Of a stretch of DNA of 7,334 nucleotides, positions 1-5,995 are shown one piece after another. The translations under genes and the position numbers were made by a program. The stretch spans positions 1 to 7,334 of the forward strand of contig JALVFC010000492.1 of the NCBI GenBank assembly GCA_027030285.1. The letters are read 5' to 3'. This stretch comes from Thiotrichaceae bacterium. Lineage in GTDB: Bacteria > Pseudomonadota > Gammaproteobacteria > Thiotrichales > Thiotrichaceae. Positions within the stretch are counted from its first letter, which is position 1; each line of letters starts with the position of its first letter. The notes below the pieces were generated by a model that saw only the letters and a program-made list of their open reading frames with translations, was not told the DNA's origin and ran no database searches.

Positions 1-103
1 TTAAATGAAGTTGGTTTTCATTTTAGGTTCCTTTTAAAAGTTCCAGGGTATTATGCCTGTTAATTCATAGAGATACTGCTTAAGTTAATGACATTGGACT
101 TTA

Positions 104-197
104 GTCGCGCCGATACGCCACCACCGTGCGCAGGCAGTGGCGAACAATGTAGAATGCAATCGGAGACCGTAGGCTGGGTTGAGGTACGAAACCCAGC
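104..197. repeat. Structured intergenic element with nested palindromes (REP-like)
   Basis: This stretch downstream of the CBS gene is dense in inverted repeats. GCTGGGTT (173-180) pairs perfectly with AACCCAGC (190-197) across a 9-base loop. To its left, CGCCAC (116-121) pairs with GTGGCG (137-142), enclosed by CCGAT (110-114) with ATCGG (159-163) and by GTC (104-106) with GAC (165-167). Interspersed repeats built on a GCTGGGTT/AACCCAGC palindrome are common in gammaproteobacterial spacers, so I infer a repetitive extragenic palindrome or a small non-autonomous element. The 8-bp hairpin lies 27 bases beyond the CBS stop codon and could stabilise the end of that mRNA. Neither strand has a T-run after it, so it is not a classical intrinsic terminator. 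Repetition cannot be shown from one copy. Confidence 0.45.
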
Positions 198-224
198 ACA
201 GAGTGTACAAACGGGAGAAAGTGC

Positions 225-674
225 TTACCCAGTCAGTGCTTCCTGATAAATTGCCTTGTGCACATCACCAATACTGATAATGCCAACCAGCTTGCCATCA
301 TCTTTATCGACAACAGGAATCCTGCGGATATTGCGTGCGCACATCATGGTGGCAGCTTTCATGATGGGCATGTCAGAGGAGACATAGGCGACATTGGTGG
401 TCATAATGTCAGATGCTTTGAGGTCCAGCGTGTTGGAATAATTTTTTTCCATGTCTTCAAAGTCTGGCTTGCCTCCTTCCGCAAGGTCAGACATATCAGG
501 AAACATTCTTTTCAACAGGTCTTTTTCTGAGACGACACCAACAATTTTATTTTGCTCATCCACAACAGGCAGACCACTAATGTTGTTAAGACACATAATA
601 TTGGCAAGTTCTTTTACGGGAGTGTCTGGTGTGGCTGTTTTTACGCCAACTGTCATGGTTTCTGAGACTTTCAT
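225..674 (-). CDS. Two-CBS-domain protein (stand-alone CBS pair)
   Basis: A 149-residue soluble protein made almost only of a tandem CBS pair (Bateman module). The first CBS domain spans about residues 5-56 and the second about 88-142. Both show the family pattern: a start like S-(E/D)-x-M-(T), then (G/R)-(L/I)-P-V-V-D, then G-(V/I)-(V/I)-S-x-x-D, with the closing Asp at 52 and 137. An acidic linker (about 57-86) separates them. CBS pairs usually bind adenine nucleotides (AMP, ATP, SAM) and act as energy or redox sensors. No catalytic or DNA-binding domain is attached, so the partner and ligand are unknown. The start is well supported: AAAGGA (681-686) lies 6 bases before ATG, and ATG opens directly into CBS1. 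It is transcribed alone, divergently from rlmG, behind a control region with an FNR/CRP-like box. There are no membrane segments or signal peptide. Confidence 0.9.
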   Translation of the reverse strand: MKVSETMTVGVKTATPDTPVKELANIMCLNNISGLPVVDEQNKIVGVVSEKDLLKRMFPDMSDLAEGGKPDFEDMEKNYSNTLDLKASDIMTTNVAYVSSDMPIMKAATMMCARNIRRIPVVDKDDGKLVGIISIGDVHKAIYQEALTG

Positions 675-699
675 ATGTTTTCCTTTATTTAATTTGTTG

Positions 700-725
700 A
701 GATGGTGTCTGTTTTATCACCATCT
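700..725 (-). promoter_or_regulatory. 8-bp inverted repeat in the CBS-gene leader or promoter
   Basis: AGATGGTG (700-707) and CACCATCT (718-725) are perfect reverse complements separated by 10 bases. The repeat lies 14 bases upstream of the CBS-gene Shine-Dalgarno sequence. If transcription starts near 719, it straddles the start site and would act as DNA, as an operator for a dimeric repressor. If transcription starts near 732, it would be a hairpin close to the 5' end of the mRNA. The sequence alone does not decide between these. Confidence 0.5.
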
Positions 726-767
726 ATTCTGTCAGAGTTTTATTGCGTTTTTCTTGACTCATGTCAA
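726..767 (-). promoter_or_regulatory. CBS-gene promoter with FNR/CRP-type box
   Basis: The 14-base palindrome TTGAC-TCAT-GTCAA (754-767) matches the general CRP/FNR-family layout TTGAY-N4-RTCAA. Reading toward the CBS gene, its centre lies 29 bases before the hexamer CAGAAT (731 to 726, 4 of 6 to TATAAT). With +1 near 719 the box centre falls at -41.5, the class II activator position for FNR and CRP. The same bases also contain TTGACA (767 to 762), which with a 17-base spacer and AATAAA (744 to 739) forms an alternative sigma-70 promoter with +1 near 732. In that case the box overlaps the -35 and would favour repression. FNR-type control is inferred; the palindrome and the distances are read directly. 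Confidence 0.5.
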
Positions 768-922
768 TGTTGCTTAAATCGGAGTGGCATTGCACTCAGT
801 AGCCCTCCTATTCTCAGGCAAGCCAAGGAGATTTTCAGCAGCAGGTTTACATTCTCGGGCAAGCTCCTAGATAGGCTGCGCATTCTATTTCATTTTATTT
901 CTCGTTTCTAGATCTCATGTTC

Positions 923-951
923 TTGTGGCGGGTAAAAGTGCCATTTATACT
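923..951 (+). promoter_or_regulatory. Probable sigma-70 promoter of rlmG
   Basis: TTGTGG (923-928) is followed after exactly 17 bases by TATACT (946-951), which matches the -10 consensus at 5 of 6 positions; the -35 is weak. The predicted start near 958 gives a leader of about 31 bases ending at the TTG start at 989, with an AGGA ribosome-binding site inside it. It lies inside the upstream reading-frame extension beginning at ATG 917, which argues that the extension is not coding. Confidence 0.5.
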
Positions 952-988
952 CTTTGTGCATAAGCTTATCTATATCAGGAATATCCTC

Positions 989-2116
989 TTGAGTGTATTT
1001 ACAACAGCCTTTGGCTCCTACGAATTACAGCGTCTGCCAGCGGTTCACAACGAGTCATTGCGAGCATGGGATGCTGCGGATGAGATGTTATTGCAGCATA
1101 TGGAATCAGCAGAGGAGGATTTAAGTGGAGCAAGTATTCTACTGATAAATGACCAGTTTGGTGCCTTGTCCGTAAGTTTACATAAACATGCACCTCATAG
1201 CTGGTCAGACTCCTGGCTGGCTCACCAGGCAACGCGAAATAACCTGCAACTGAACCAGCTCAAGGACACAGTGGGCTATCTGCCCAGCACAGAGCAACCG
1301 CAGGGTATTTATGACTGGGTCTTACTAAAAGTTCCAAAGTCGCTGGCTTTGCTGGAGCATCAATTAATCTGCCTCAAGCCATATATATCCACGAACACAC
1401 GCATTGTGGCAGCTGCAATGACAAAGCATATTCACACCTCAACACTAGCTGTTTTTGAGAAAATCCTGGGAACAACAACGACATCACTGGCACGCAAAAA
1501 AGCGCGTCTGATATTTACCAGTTATGAAAAAACAGCCCCCCAAAGCTCGCCTTACCCAACTTCATTCTATGAAAAAGACTGGGATATTCATCTCACCAAT
1601 CACGCCAATGTATTTGCCAGAGAGAAACTGGATATAGGCGCCCGTTTTATGTTGCAGCAACTCAAGCAGTTACCATCGGCTCGTCATATTCTTGACCTGG
1701 GTTGTGGCAATGGTGTCCTGGGTATAATTGCCCAGCGCCTGCAACCCACAGCTCATGTAACTTTTGTGGACGAGTCCTATATGGCGATTGCCTCGGCAAA
1801 AGAAAGTTATCAACGCGAATTTGCGGCGCAGCAAGCCGATTTTATCGTGGGCAATGCACTGACTAATATACAGGCACAAGATATAGACCTGATCTTGTGT
1901 AACCCACCGTTTCATCAACAGCACAGCATGGGAGATCATATCGCCTGGGAGATGTTCAAACAGTCCCGAAAGCACCTGATACCCGGCGGGCAGATATGGC
2001 TGGTTGGCAATCGGCATTTGAATTATCACCTCAAACTGAAACGGCTCTTTGGGCAATACAGACAAATTGCAGCCAACCGCAAGTTCGTAGTGCTTGCTGC
2101 CAGCAAGTCAGGGTAA
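989..2116 (+). CDS. rlmG: 23S rRNA m2G1835 methyltransferase RlmG
   Basis: RlmG transfers a methyl group from S-adenosylmethionine to N2 of G1835 in 23S rRNA (E. coli numbering), acting on free rRNA in the cytoplasm. The protein aligns along its whole length with E. coli RlmG. The N-terminal half is the degenerate methyltransferase-like domain that helps bind RNA. The C-terminal half carries the SAM loop LDLGCGNG (about 235-242), the acidic motif VDES (260-263) and the catalytic NPPF followed by HQQH (305-312). The reading frame is open back to an ATG at 917, but I choose TTG at 989. AGGA (977-980) lies 8 bases upstream, the protein then opens MSVFTTAFGSYELQR, which parallels the E. coli start, and the length is 375 residues against 378. 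A likely promoter lies between 917 and 989. The gene is monocistronic; a weak hairpin (AGCCC 2134-2138 with GGGCT 2148-2152) without a T-run follows it. Confidence 0.92.
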   Translation: MSVFTTAFGSYELQRLPAVHNESLRAWDAADEMLLQHMESAEEDLSGASILLINDQFGALSVSLHKHAPHSWSDSWLAHQATRNNLQLNQLKDTVGYLPSTEQPQGIYDWVLLKVPKSLALLEHQLICLKPYISTNTRIVAAAMTKHIHTSTLAVFEKILGTTTTSLARKKARLIFTSYEKTAPQSSPYPTSFYEKDWDIHLTNHANVFAREKLDIGARFMLQQLKQLPSARHILDLGCGNGVLGIIAQRLQPTAHVTFVDESYMAIASAKESYQREFAAQQADFIVGNALTNIQAQDIDLILCNPPFHQQHSMGDHIAWEMFKQSRKHLIPGGQIWLVGNRHLNYHLKLKRLFGQYRQIAANRKFVVLAASKSG

Positions 2117-2182
2117 GACCCTTGGCATTGAACAGCCCAAGAGTTTAGGGCTAGTGTCAGAGGTTTTATGTGAATTAAAAAA

Positions 2183-2308
2183 ATGGAAATCTCATTGCTA
2201 GCGGACAATCCGCAAGAATCAAAAGTTATAGCTCAGTGGTACTATGATGAATGGGTAAGCATAGCTCCAGACATGACTATTGGACAAATTCAGGAAAAAC
2301 ACTCTTGA
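2183..2308 (+). pseudogene. N-terminal remnant of a GNAT-family acetyltransferase
   Basis: A short frame encodes 41 residues, beginning MEISLLADNPQE and continuing with AQWYYDEW and IAPDMTIGQIQEK before TGA. This matches the start of a familiar class of small GNAT acetyltransferases, which open with a strand ending in LADxP, then a helix with an (A/S)-x-W-x-x-x-E-W pattern, then a T-x-x-x-I-x-x-(K/R)-(L/V) helix. The acetyl-CoA-binding core (the R/Q-x-x-G-x-G/A loop) and the rest of the domain are absent. Similarity stops around GAAAAA (2293-2298), and transposase-derived sequence is recognisable by 2330, so I read it as a gene truncated when a mobile element inserted or was partly deleted. 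No Shine-Dalgarno sequence is evident; an A-run precedes the ATG. Recognition is from memory of the family pattern on a very short fragment. Confidence 0.5.
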
Positions 2309-2353
2309 AGATATTTCCTTTTGTTTTAGAGTCTTGACCAGGAACCGGATTAC

Positions 2354-2827
2354 ATGCCAGTCGATGGATTAGATCATGGACGTGTTGAAACCCGAAGAAT
2401 CTGGGTATCCACCGCATTGAATGAGTATCTGGATTTTCCCCATGTCGGGTTGATATTCAAGGTGGAGCGGACAACCTGCCATAAGAAGAGTAAAAGAGAG
2501 ACCTGTGATGTGGCTTATGGCATCACCAGTAAAACACCTGCCCATGCCAGTGCCAAAGAAGTACTCCGAGATAACAGGAAACACTGGAGCATTGAAAATA
2601 GCTGTCATTATATTATTGACTGGAATTATGATGAAGACCGTAGTCGAATTCGAAAAGGTTATGGCCCTGAAAACATGACACGCTTGAGACGATTTTCGGT
2701 GGGACTTATTAAGAGCAAAGGGGTGAAGAATGTGGCTCAAAAAATGAGACAATTAACAAGAAATACGAGAATGGTTCTGGATTATTTGAAAATGACGGCC
2801 AACTCACAGCCTCTTTCAATGACTTAG
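2354..2827 (+). pseudogene. ISAs1-family transposase, C-terminal fragment
   Basis: The 157 encoded residues match the C-terminal part of ISAs1-family DDE transposases (the group that includes the E. coli H-repeat proteins). Visible landmarks are DHGRVETRRIW (7-17), the HWSIEN block (78-82) whose Glu81 is probably the third catalytic acid, and the conserved IIDWNYDEDRSRIRKG and GPENMTRLRRFSVGLIKSKG blocks (87-121). A full protein is about 370-380 residues, so roughly the first 215-225, with both catalytic Asp residues, are missing. The frame stays transposase-like back to about 2330 and is then closed by TAG (2327-2329), so ATG 2354 is just an internal Met. No terminal inverted repeats or target duplication can be seen on either side. 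It is an inactive relic between a broken GNAT gene and lapB. Confidence 0.88.
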
Positions 2828-2894
2828 GAATGAAAACAAATTTACCGTGGGAGAGCATGTAGCTCTTCGGCTCTAATTCCTTTATTATGCAACT

Positions 2895-4037
2895 ATGCTT
2901 GAACTCCTTTTCCTACTTCTGCCGTTGGCGTTTCTCTCTGGTTGGCAGACCGCCAAGAAGCGCTATAAAAAAGCGCAATCCCAAAAAAGGCAATTATCAG
3001 ATAACCTAGTCAAGGGTATTAACTTCCTGTTAGATGAGCAGCCGGATAAGGCATTGGAAGTATTTTTGTCACACCCGGAAATAGACGAATATACGGCTGA
3101 AACCTATCTCTTGCTGGGTAATATGTTCAGAAACAGGGGGGAAGTTGACCGTGCCTTGAAAGTGCATCAAAACCTGATAAGCAGACCTGCCCTGGCAAAA
3201 GAGCAAAAAGTAGCAGCTATGCTTGCTTATGGAGAAGATTTTTTTGCTGCTGGAATGCTGGACAGGGCAGAGGGAGTCTTTCAGGAGTTAATAAAAAATA
3301 GTTCAGGGGATGTGCAAGCTTGTGGAACCTTGCGGAGTATCTATGAACAGTTGCAGGACTGGGAAAAAGCGATTGAAGTATCACGTTGTGAAGAAAAGCA
3401 AAGTGGGAATGATCATAGCAGAATCATCGCTCATTATTATTGCGAGTTGGCTGAGGAAGAGCTGGAAAAAGGTAATATACATCTGGTTGAAGAATATATC
3501 GAGAATGCGCAGAAATCTCACAAACACTCAAACCGAGTTCTGGTACTGCAAGGAGATCTTGAGAGTCGGAAAAACAGACCAGCGAATGCACTGAAGTTAT
3601 ACCAGAAAGCAATTAATAATGATTCAAGGCTGATCGGTTTGCTGGACAAAAAACTCATCGCTGTAACACAACAATTGGGGAATATTGATCAGTTATGCAA
3701 TTTTCTAAAAAAGCTGCTGGTGCGGACAAACGATCAGAAAGTGCTCGAGTACTGGGTGGAATTGACATTACGTTACGCACAGGACAAGCCGCTTGAAAAT
3801 GGTCTGGAAGATGAAGTAGGGAAGTACGCAAGCACAAAAGCTTTGTTGGGAATAATCAAGCTGTGGCAGCTAGATCAGCACGATACTAAGGCAGGTAGGC
3901 ATTATGAACTATTGAGTAATGTGCTGGAACGATATCTGAAAAATCAGACGGAGTTTCACTGTCATCATTGTGGTTACAAAATGAATGACTTTTTGTGGAG
4001 ATGTCCCGCCTGTCATCACTGGGATACAGTTTCTTAA
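2895..4037 (+). CDS. lapB: Lipopolysaccharide assembly protein LapB (YciM)
   Basis: LapB is an inner-membrane-anchored TPR protein with its bulk in the cytoplasm. It promotes FtsH-dependent degradation of LpxC and so sets the rate of lipid A synthesis. At 380 residues (389 in E. coli) it shows all family parts: an N-terminal membrane anchor (MLELLFLLLPLAFLSGW, 1-17), a basic stretch, a long run of TPR helices (about 35-340) including the conserved GNMFRNRGEVDRA block, and a C-terminal rubredoxin-like metal site with Cys356, Cys359, Cys370 and Cys373. The start is fixed by the near-invariant MLELLFLLLP opening. There is no Shine-Dalgarno sequence in the 20 bases upstream. lapA, normally immediately upstream, is absent, and the previous sequence is a transposase relic ending 67 bases earlier. 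pyrF follows 14 bases downstream, so the two genes probably share a transcript. Confidence 0.96.
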   Translation: MLELLFLLLPLAFLSGWQTAKKRYKKAQSQKRQLSDNLVKGINFLLDEQPDKALEVFLSHPEIDEYTAETYLLLGNMFRNRGEVDRALKVHQNLISRPALAKEQKVAAMLAYGEDFFAAGMLDRAEGVFQELIKNSSGDVQACGTLRSIYEQLQDWEKAIEVSRCEEKQSGNDHSRIIAHYYCELAEEELEKGNIHLVEEYIENAQKSHKHSNRVLVLQGDLESRKNRPANALKLYQKAINNDSRLIGLLDKKLIAVTQQLGNIDQLCNFLKKLLVRTNDQKVLEYWVELTLRYAQDKPLENGLEDEVGKYASTKALLGIIKLWQLDQHDTKAGRHYELLSNVLERYLKNQTEFHCHHCGYKMNDFLWRCPACHHWDTVS

Positions 4038-4051
4038 GGGGTTTTTTGTCT

Positions 4052-4780
4052 ATGGATAAACGTTTGATCGTCGCCTTAGACTTTCCTGATGCAGGGCAAG
4101 CGCTGAAATTTGCGGCTCATCTACCTGTACAGCAGTGTCGATTAAAGGTTGGTTTTGAGCTTTTTGTATCAGCGGGGCCGGGTCTGGTTGAGAAGTTGGT
4201 TGGGCTGGGTTTTGATGTCTTTCTGGATCTCAAATTTCATGATATCCCTAACACGGTAGCTGCCGCATGCCGAAGTGCAAGTCAGCTGGGTGTGTGGATG
4301 ATTAATGTGCATGCCATGGGGGGGCAAGCCATGTTAACGGCAGCGGTGGATGCAGTTGGCTCACTTGAAAAGCCTCCTTTGTTGATTGCAGTTACTGTTT
4401 TGACGTCCATGGATAAATTACAGTTGAAAGGGGTTGGTGTTGACGCTGAGCCGAGAGAGCAGGTTCTGATGTTGGCACAACAGGTTGCTCAGTGTGGACT
4501 GGATGGTGTGGTTTGCTCAGCGCAGGAAGCTGCGTTACTGAAACAGGAAATGGGGCAGGAATTTAAGCTGGTAACCCCGGGTATTCGTCCGTCGAACAGT
4601 GATATCAGTGATCAGAAAAGGGTTATGACGCCGAAGGATGCTATATTAGCTGGCGCTAACTATTTGGTGGTGGGCAGACCGATAACAACCGCAAAAGACT
4701 CTTTGGCTGTTATTGAAAGCATAAACCAGGATATCTCATCAGCAGCGCTATCCATGTCGGGATGCTTTGAATCGGATTAG
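4052..4780 (+). CDS. pyrF: Orotidine 5'-phosphate decarboxylase
   Basis: PyrF converts orotidine 5'-monophosphate to UMP, the last step of de novo pyrimidine synthesis, as a cytoplasmic dimeric TIM barrel. The 242 residues (245 in E. coli) contain every catalytic element: Asp10 in IVALDFP, Lys32 in RLKVGFE, the charged network in DLKFHDIPNT (59-68; Asp59, Lys61, Asp64), and the phosphate-binding TPGIRP (175-180) and VGRPIT (207-212) with Arg209. The frame is open upstream to an ATG inside lapB (3995), but MDKRLIVALD at 4052 is the family start, and AAGGGG (4036-4041) lies 10 bases before it. It follows lapB by 14 bases, the usual lapB-pyrF arrangement. Its TAG stop (4778-4780) overlaps the stop codon of bamB on the other strand, with no terminator visible between them. 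Confidence 0.97.
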   Translation: MDKRLIVALDFPDAGQALKFAAHLPVQQCRLKVGFELFVSAGPGLVEKLVGLGFDVFLDLKFHDIPNTVAAACRSASQLGVWMINVHAMGGQAMLTAAVDAVGSLEKPPLLIAVTVLTSMDKLQLKGVGVDAEPREQVLMLAQQVAQCGLDGVVCSAQEAALLKQEMGQEFKLVTPGIRPSNSDISDQKRVMTPKDAILAGANYLVVGRPITTAKDSLAVIESINQDISSAALSMSGCFESD

Positions 4781-5991
4781 AACCGATAAGCACTGAGCAG
4801 ACCATTTCTGCTGATAGCGTATACTGTTCTTCCTTGTACCAACGGGGCGAGCAGGTAACTGCTGGAGTCAGCATGTACGCGACCAATGGTCTCACCTTTA
4901 ACTGTATTATACCAATGCAGGTATCCCAGTTTGTCACCGACAATCAGCAGTGATTTTGTAGCCAGGGAGGGAGCTGTTGGAGATCTGCGTATCAGGTCGT
5001 CGTTCTTCCAGACAGGTTCACCGGTCAGTGGATTTAGCTTCCACAGGTTACCCTGATTATCAGTGATAAACAGTTCCTGTTCATTAGCGTCAATGCCAGA
5101 ATAGCTGGAAATAGGGCGTTTCCAGCCAACCCTGCCACTACGCATGTCAATGCCTGCCAGAAAACCCTGATAGCTGGCTGCGAATAAAGCCGTGCCGACT
5201 GTTTTCATTTCAGCATCAATATCAACCAGTCTGGACAGTTCGGTCAGATTGCTTTCACTCCCAAGCTTGATGGACCAGGCTTCTTTGCCTGTGTCCAGGT
5301 CATAAGCTACAACGGAGCCATTATCAAAGCCAGTAACTACCAAAGGACCTGCAAGCAACGGTGTGCTACTGCCTTGTAGTGATAGCGTGGGCGTGCGTTG
5401 AGTATGTAGCCATAGCAGGTCACCATTGGTGCTAGACAATGCATGAATCTTGCCATTTAATGTGCGGAAAACAACTTTGCCTTTCTTTTCAGTAGAGATG
5501 GCAACAATAGGTTGTTCCAGCAGGCTAATCCACCGGGTTTTACCAGTGTTGCTATCAAGTGCGATAGCCATGCCATTTTCTGTACCAACGAAGACACTGT
5601 CTTTGCCAGTGTTTAGACCACCAGTAATTGTTTCATCGAGGGTTTTCTTCCAAAGAATCTTACCGTTATTTTTATTGAGTGCGAATATATTGTTTTTGTC
5701 AGCAGCAAAGAGCGTGTTTCCGGAGAGAGTTGGATGTAGCTTAATATAACCCGGCTGTAGAGGGTGCAATTTGTGCTGCCATAGTAATTGCGGCTTTATT
5801 CTTGCAGCAGACAAGGGAGCTAGCACCTTTGGTGGTTCTTCAGTTACTTGTTGTCCGGGAGATATCTGCTGGGCGGGTGATGCTAGCTGGCTGGGGAGTA
5901 GACTACAGGCAGCCAGCGATAGTAGCAATAAACTGATAAAAGCGATTTTCAATCCATCGTGGAGTTTTGCACTCCATAAAAGTGCGCGCAC
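4777..5991 (-). CDS. bamB: Outer membrane protein assembly factor BamB (lipoprotein)
   Basis: BamB is a periplasmic lipoprotein of the BAM complex that binds BamA and supports insertion of beta-barrel proteins. It has a lipoprotein signal (KIAFISLLLLSLAAC, lipobox LAAC) and then repeated PQQ-type propeller blades, each with an A-x-(D/N)-x-x-(N/T)-G-K-x-x-W core. The fit to E. coli BamB continues to the end (GYLHW, the final SAYRF). The start is uncertain. I chose GTG at 5991, which has GGAG (6004 to 6001) 9 bases upstream and begins 4 bases after the yfgM stop; this gives 404 residues with the lipidated Cys at 29. TTG at 5952 would give 391 residues, close to the 392 of E. coli, and a compact signal (Cys16), but has no well-spaced ribosome-binding site. 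ATG at 6045 would overlap yfgM by 50 bases and also lacks one. It is the last gene of hisS-yfgM-bamB; der does not follow. Confidence 0.95.
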   Translation of the reverse strand: MRALLWSAKLHDGLKIAFISLLLLSLAACSLLPSQLASPAQQISPGQQVTEEPPKVLAPLSAARIKPQLLWQHKLHPLQPGYIKLHPTLSGNTLFAADKNNIFALNKNNGKILWKKTLDETITGGLNTGKDSVFVGTENGMAIALDSNTGKTRWISLLEQPIVAISTEKKGKVVFRTLNGKIHALSSTNGDLLWLHTQRTPTLSLQGSSTPLLAGPLVVTGFDNGSVVAYDLDTGKEAWSIKLGSESNLTELSRLVDIDAEMKTVGTALFAASYQGFLAGIDMRSGRVGWKRPISSYSGIDANEQELFITDNQGNLWKLNPLTGEPVWKNDDLIRRSPTAPSLATKSLLIVGDKLGYLHWYNTVKGETIGRVHADSSSYLLAPLVQGRTVYAISRNGLLSAYRF

Positions 5992-5995
5992 GATA

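Larger units (their letters stand above)
2117..2894. other. Gene-remnant region between rlmG and lapB
   Basis: This 778-base interval contains no intact gene. After rlmG there are 66 bases with only a weak hairpin, then the GNAT N-terminal remnant (2183-2308), about 20-45 bases of unassigned AT-rich sequence holding the junction, the ISAs1 transposase remnant (recognisable 2330-2827), and 67 bases before lapB. That last spacer holds a 5-bp hairpin (AGAGC 2852-2856 with GCTCT 2862-2866) and a TATTAT hexamer (2883-2888). This is where ihfB and lapA would be expected in many relatives, but no lapA sequence is recognisable. Confidence 0.6.

Noticed and set aside
1..224. Search for a small gene or CRISPR array at the left edge
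   Set aside because: No frame with a start signal and no direct repeats at regular spacing; only the palindromic element was found.
258..530. Plus-strand 90-codon frame opposite the CBS gene
   Set aside because: It is antisense to a clear CBS-domain protein, has no family resemblance and no ribosome-binding site.
754..779. Plus-strand promoter for rlmG from TTGACT (754-759)
   Set aside because: At 16-18 bases there is no usable -10, the nearby TTAAAT is only 14 bases away, and it would leave a leader of about 200 bases; 923-951 is a better candidate.
917..988. N-terminal extension of RlmG from ATG 917 (24 residues, somewhat hydrophobic)
   Set aside because: It has no counterpart in RlmG, no ribosome-binding site before ATG 917, and it overlaps a good promoter; TTG 989 restores the family length.
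2121..2152. Possible rlmG terminator (CTTGG/CCAAG and AGCCC/GGGCT hairpins)
   Set aside because: The stems are only 5 bp, mutually exclusive, with 9-11 base loops and no T-run after them.
2823..2876. Short open frame after the transposase (NENKFTVGEHVALRL then stop), considered as a lapA tail or the end of the GNAT gene
   Set aside because: It does not resemble the LapA C-terminus or a GNAT C-terminus that I know, and 17 codons open by chance are common.
2826..2881. AGGAAT / ATTCCT inverted repeat as IS ends flanking the lapB-proximal spacer
   Set aside because: Six bases over a 44-base gap is weak, and one arm overlaps the transposase stop codon, so it does not look like a terminal inverted repeat.
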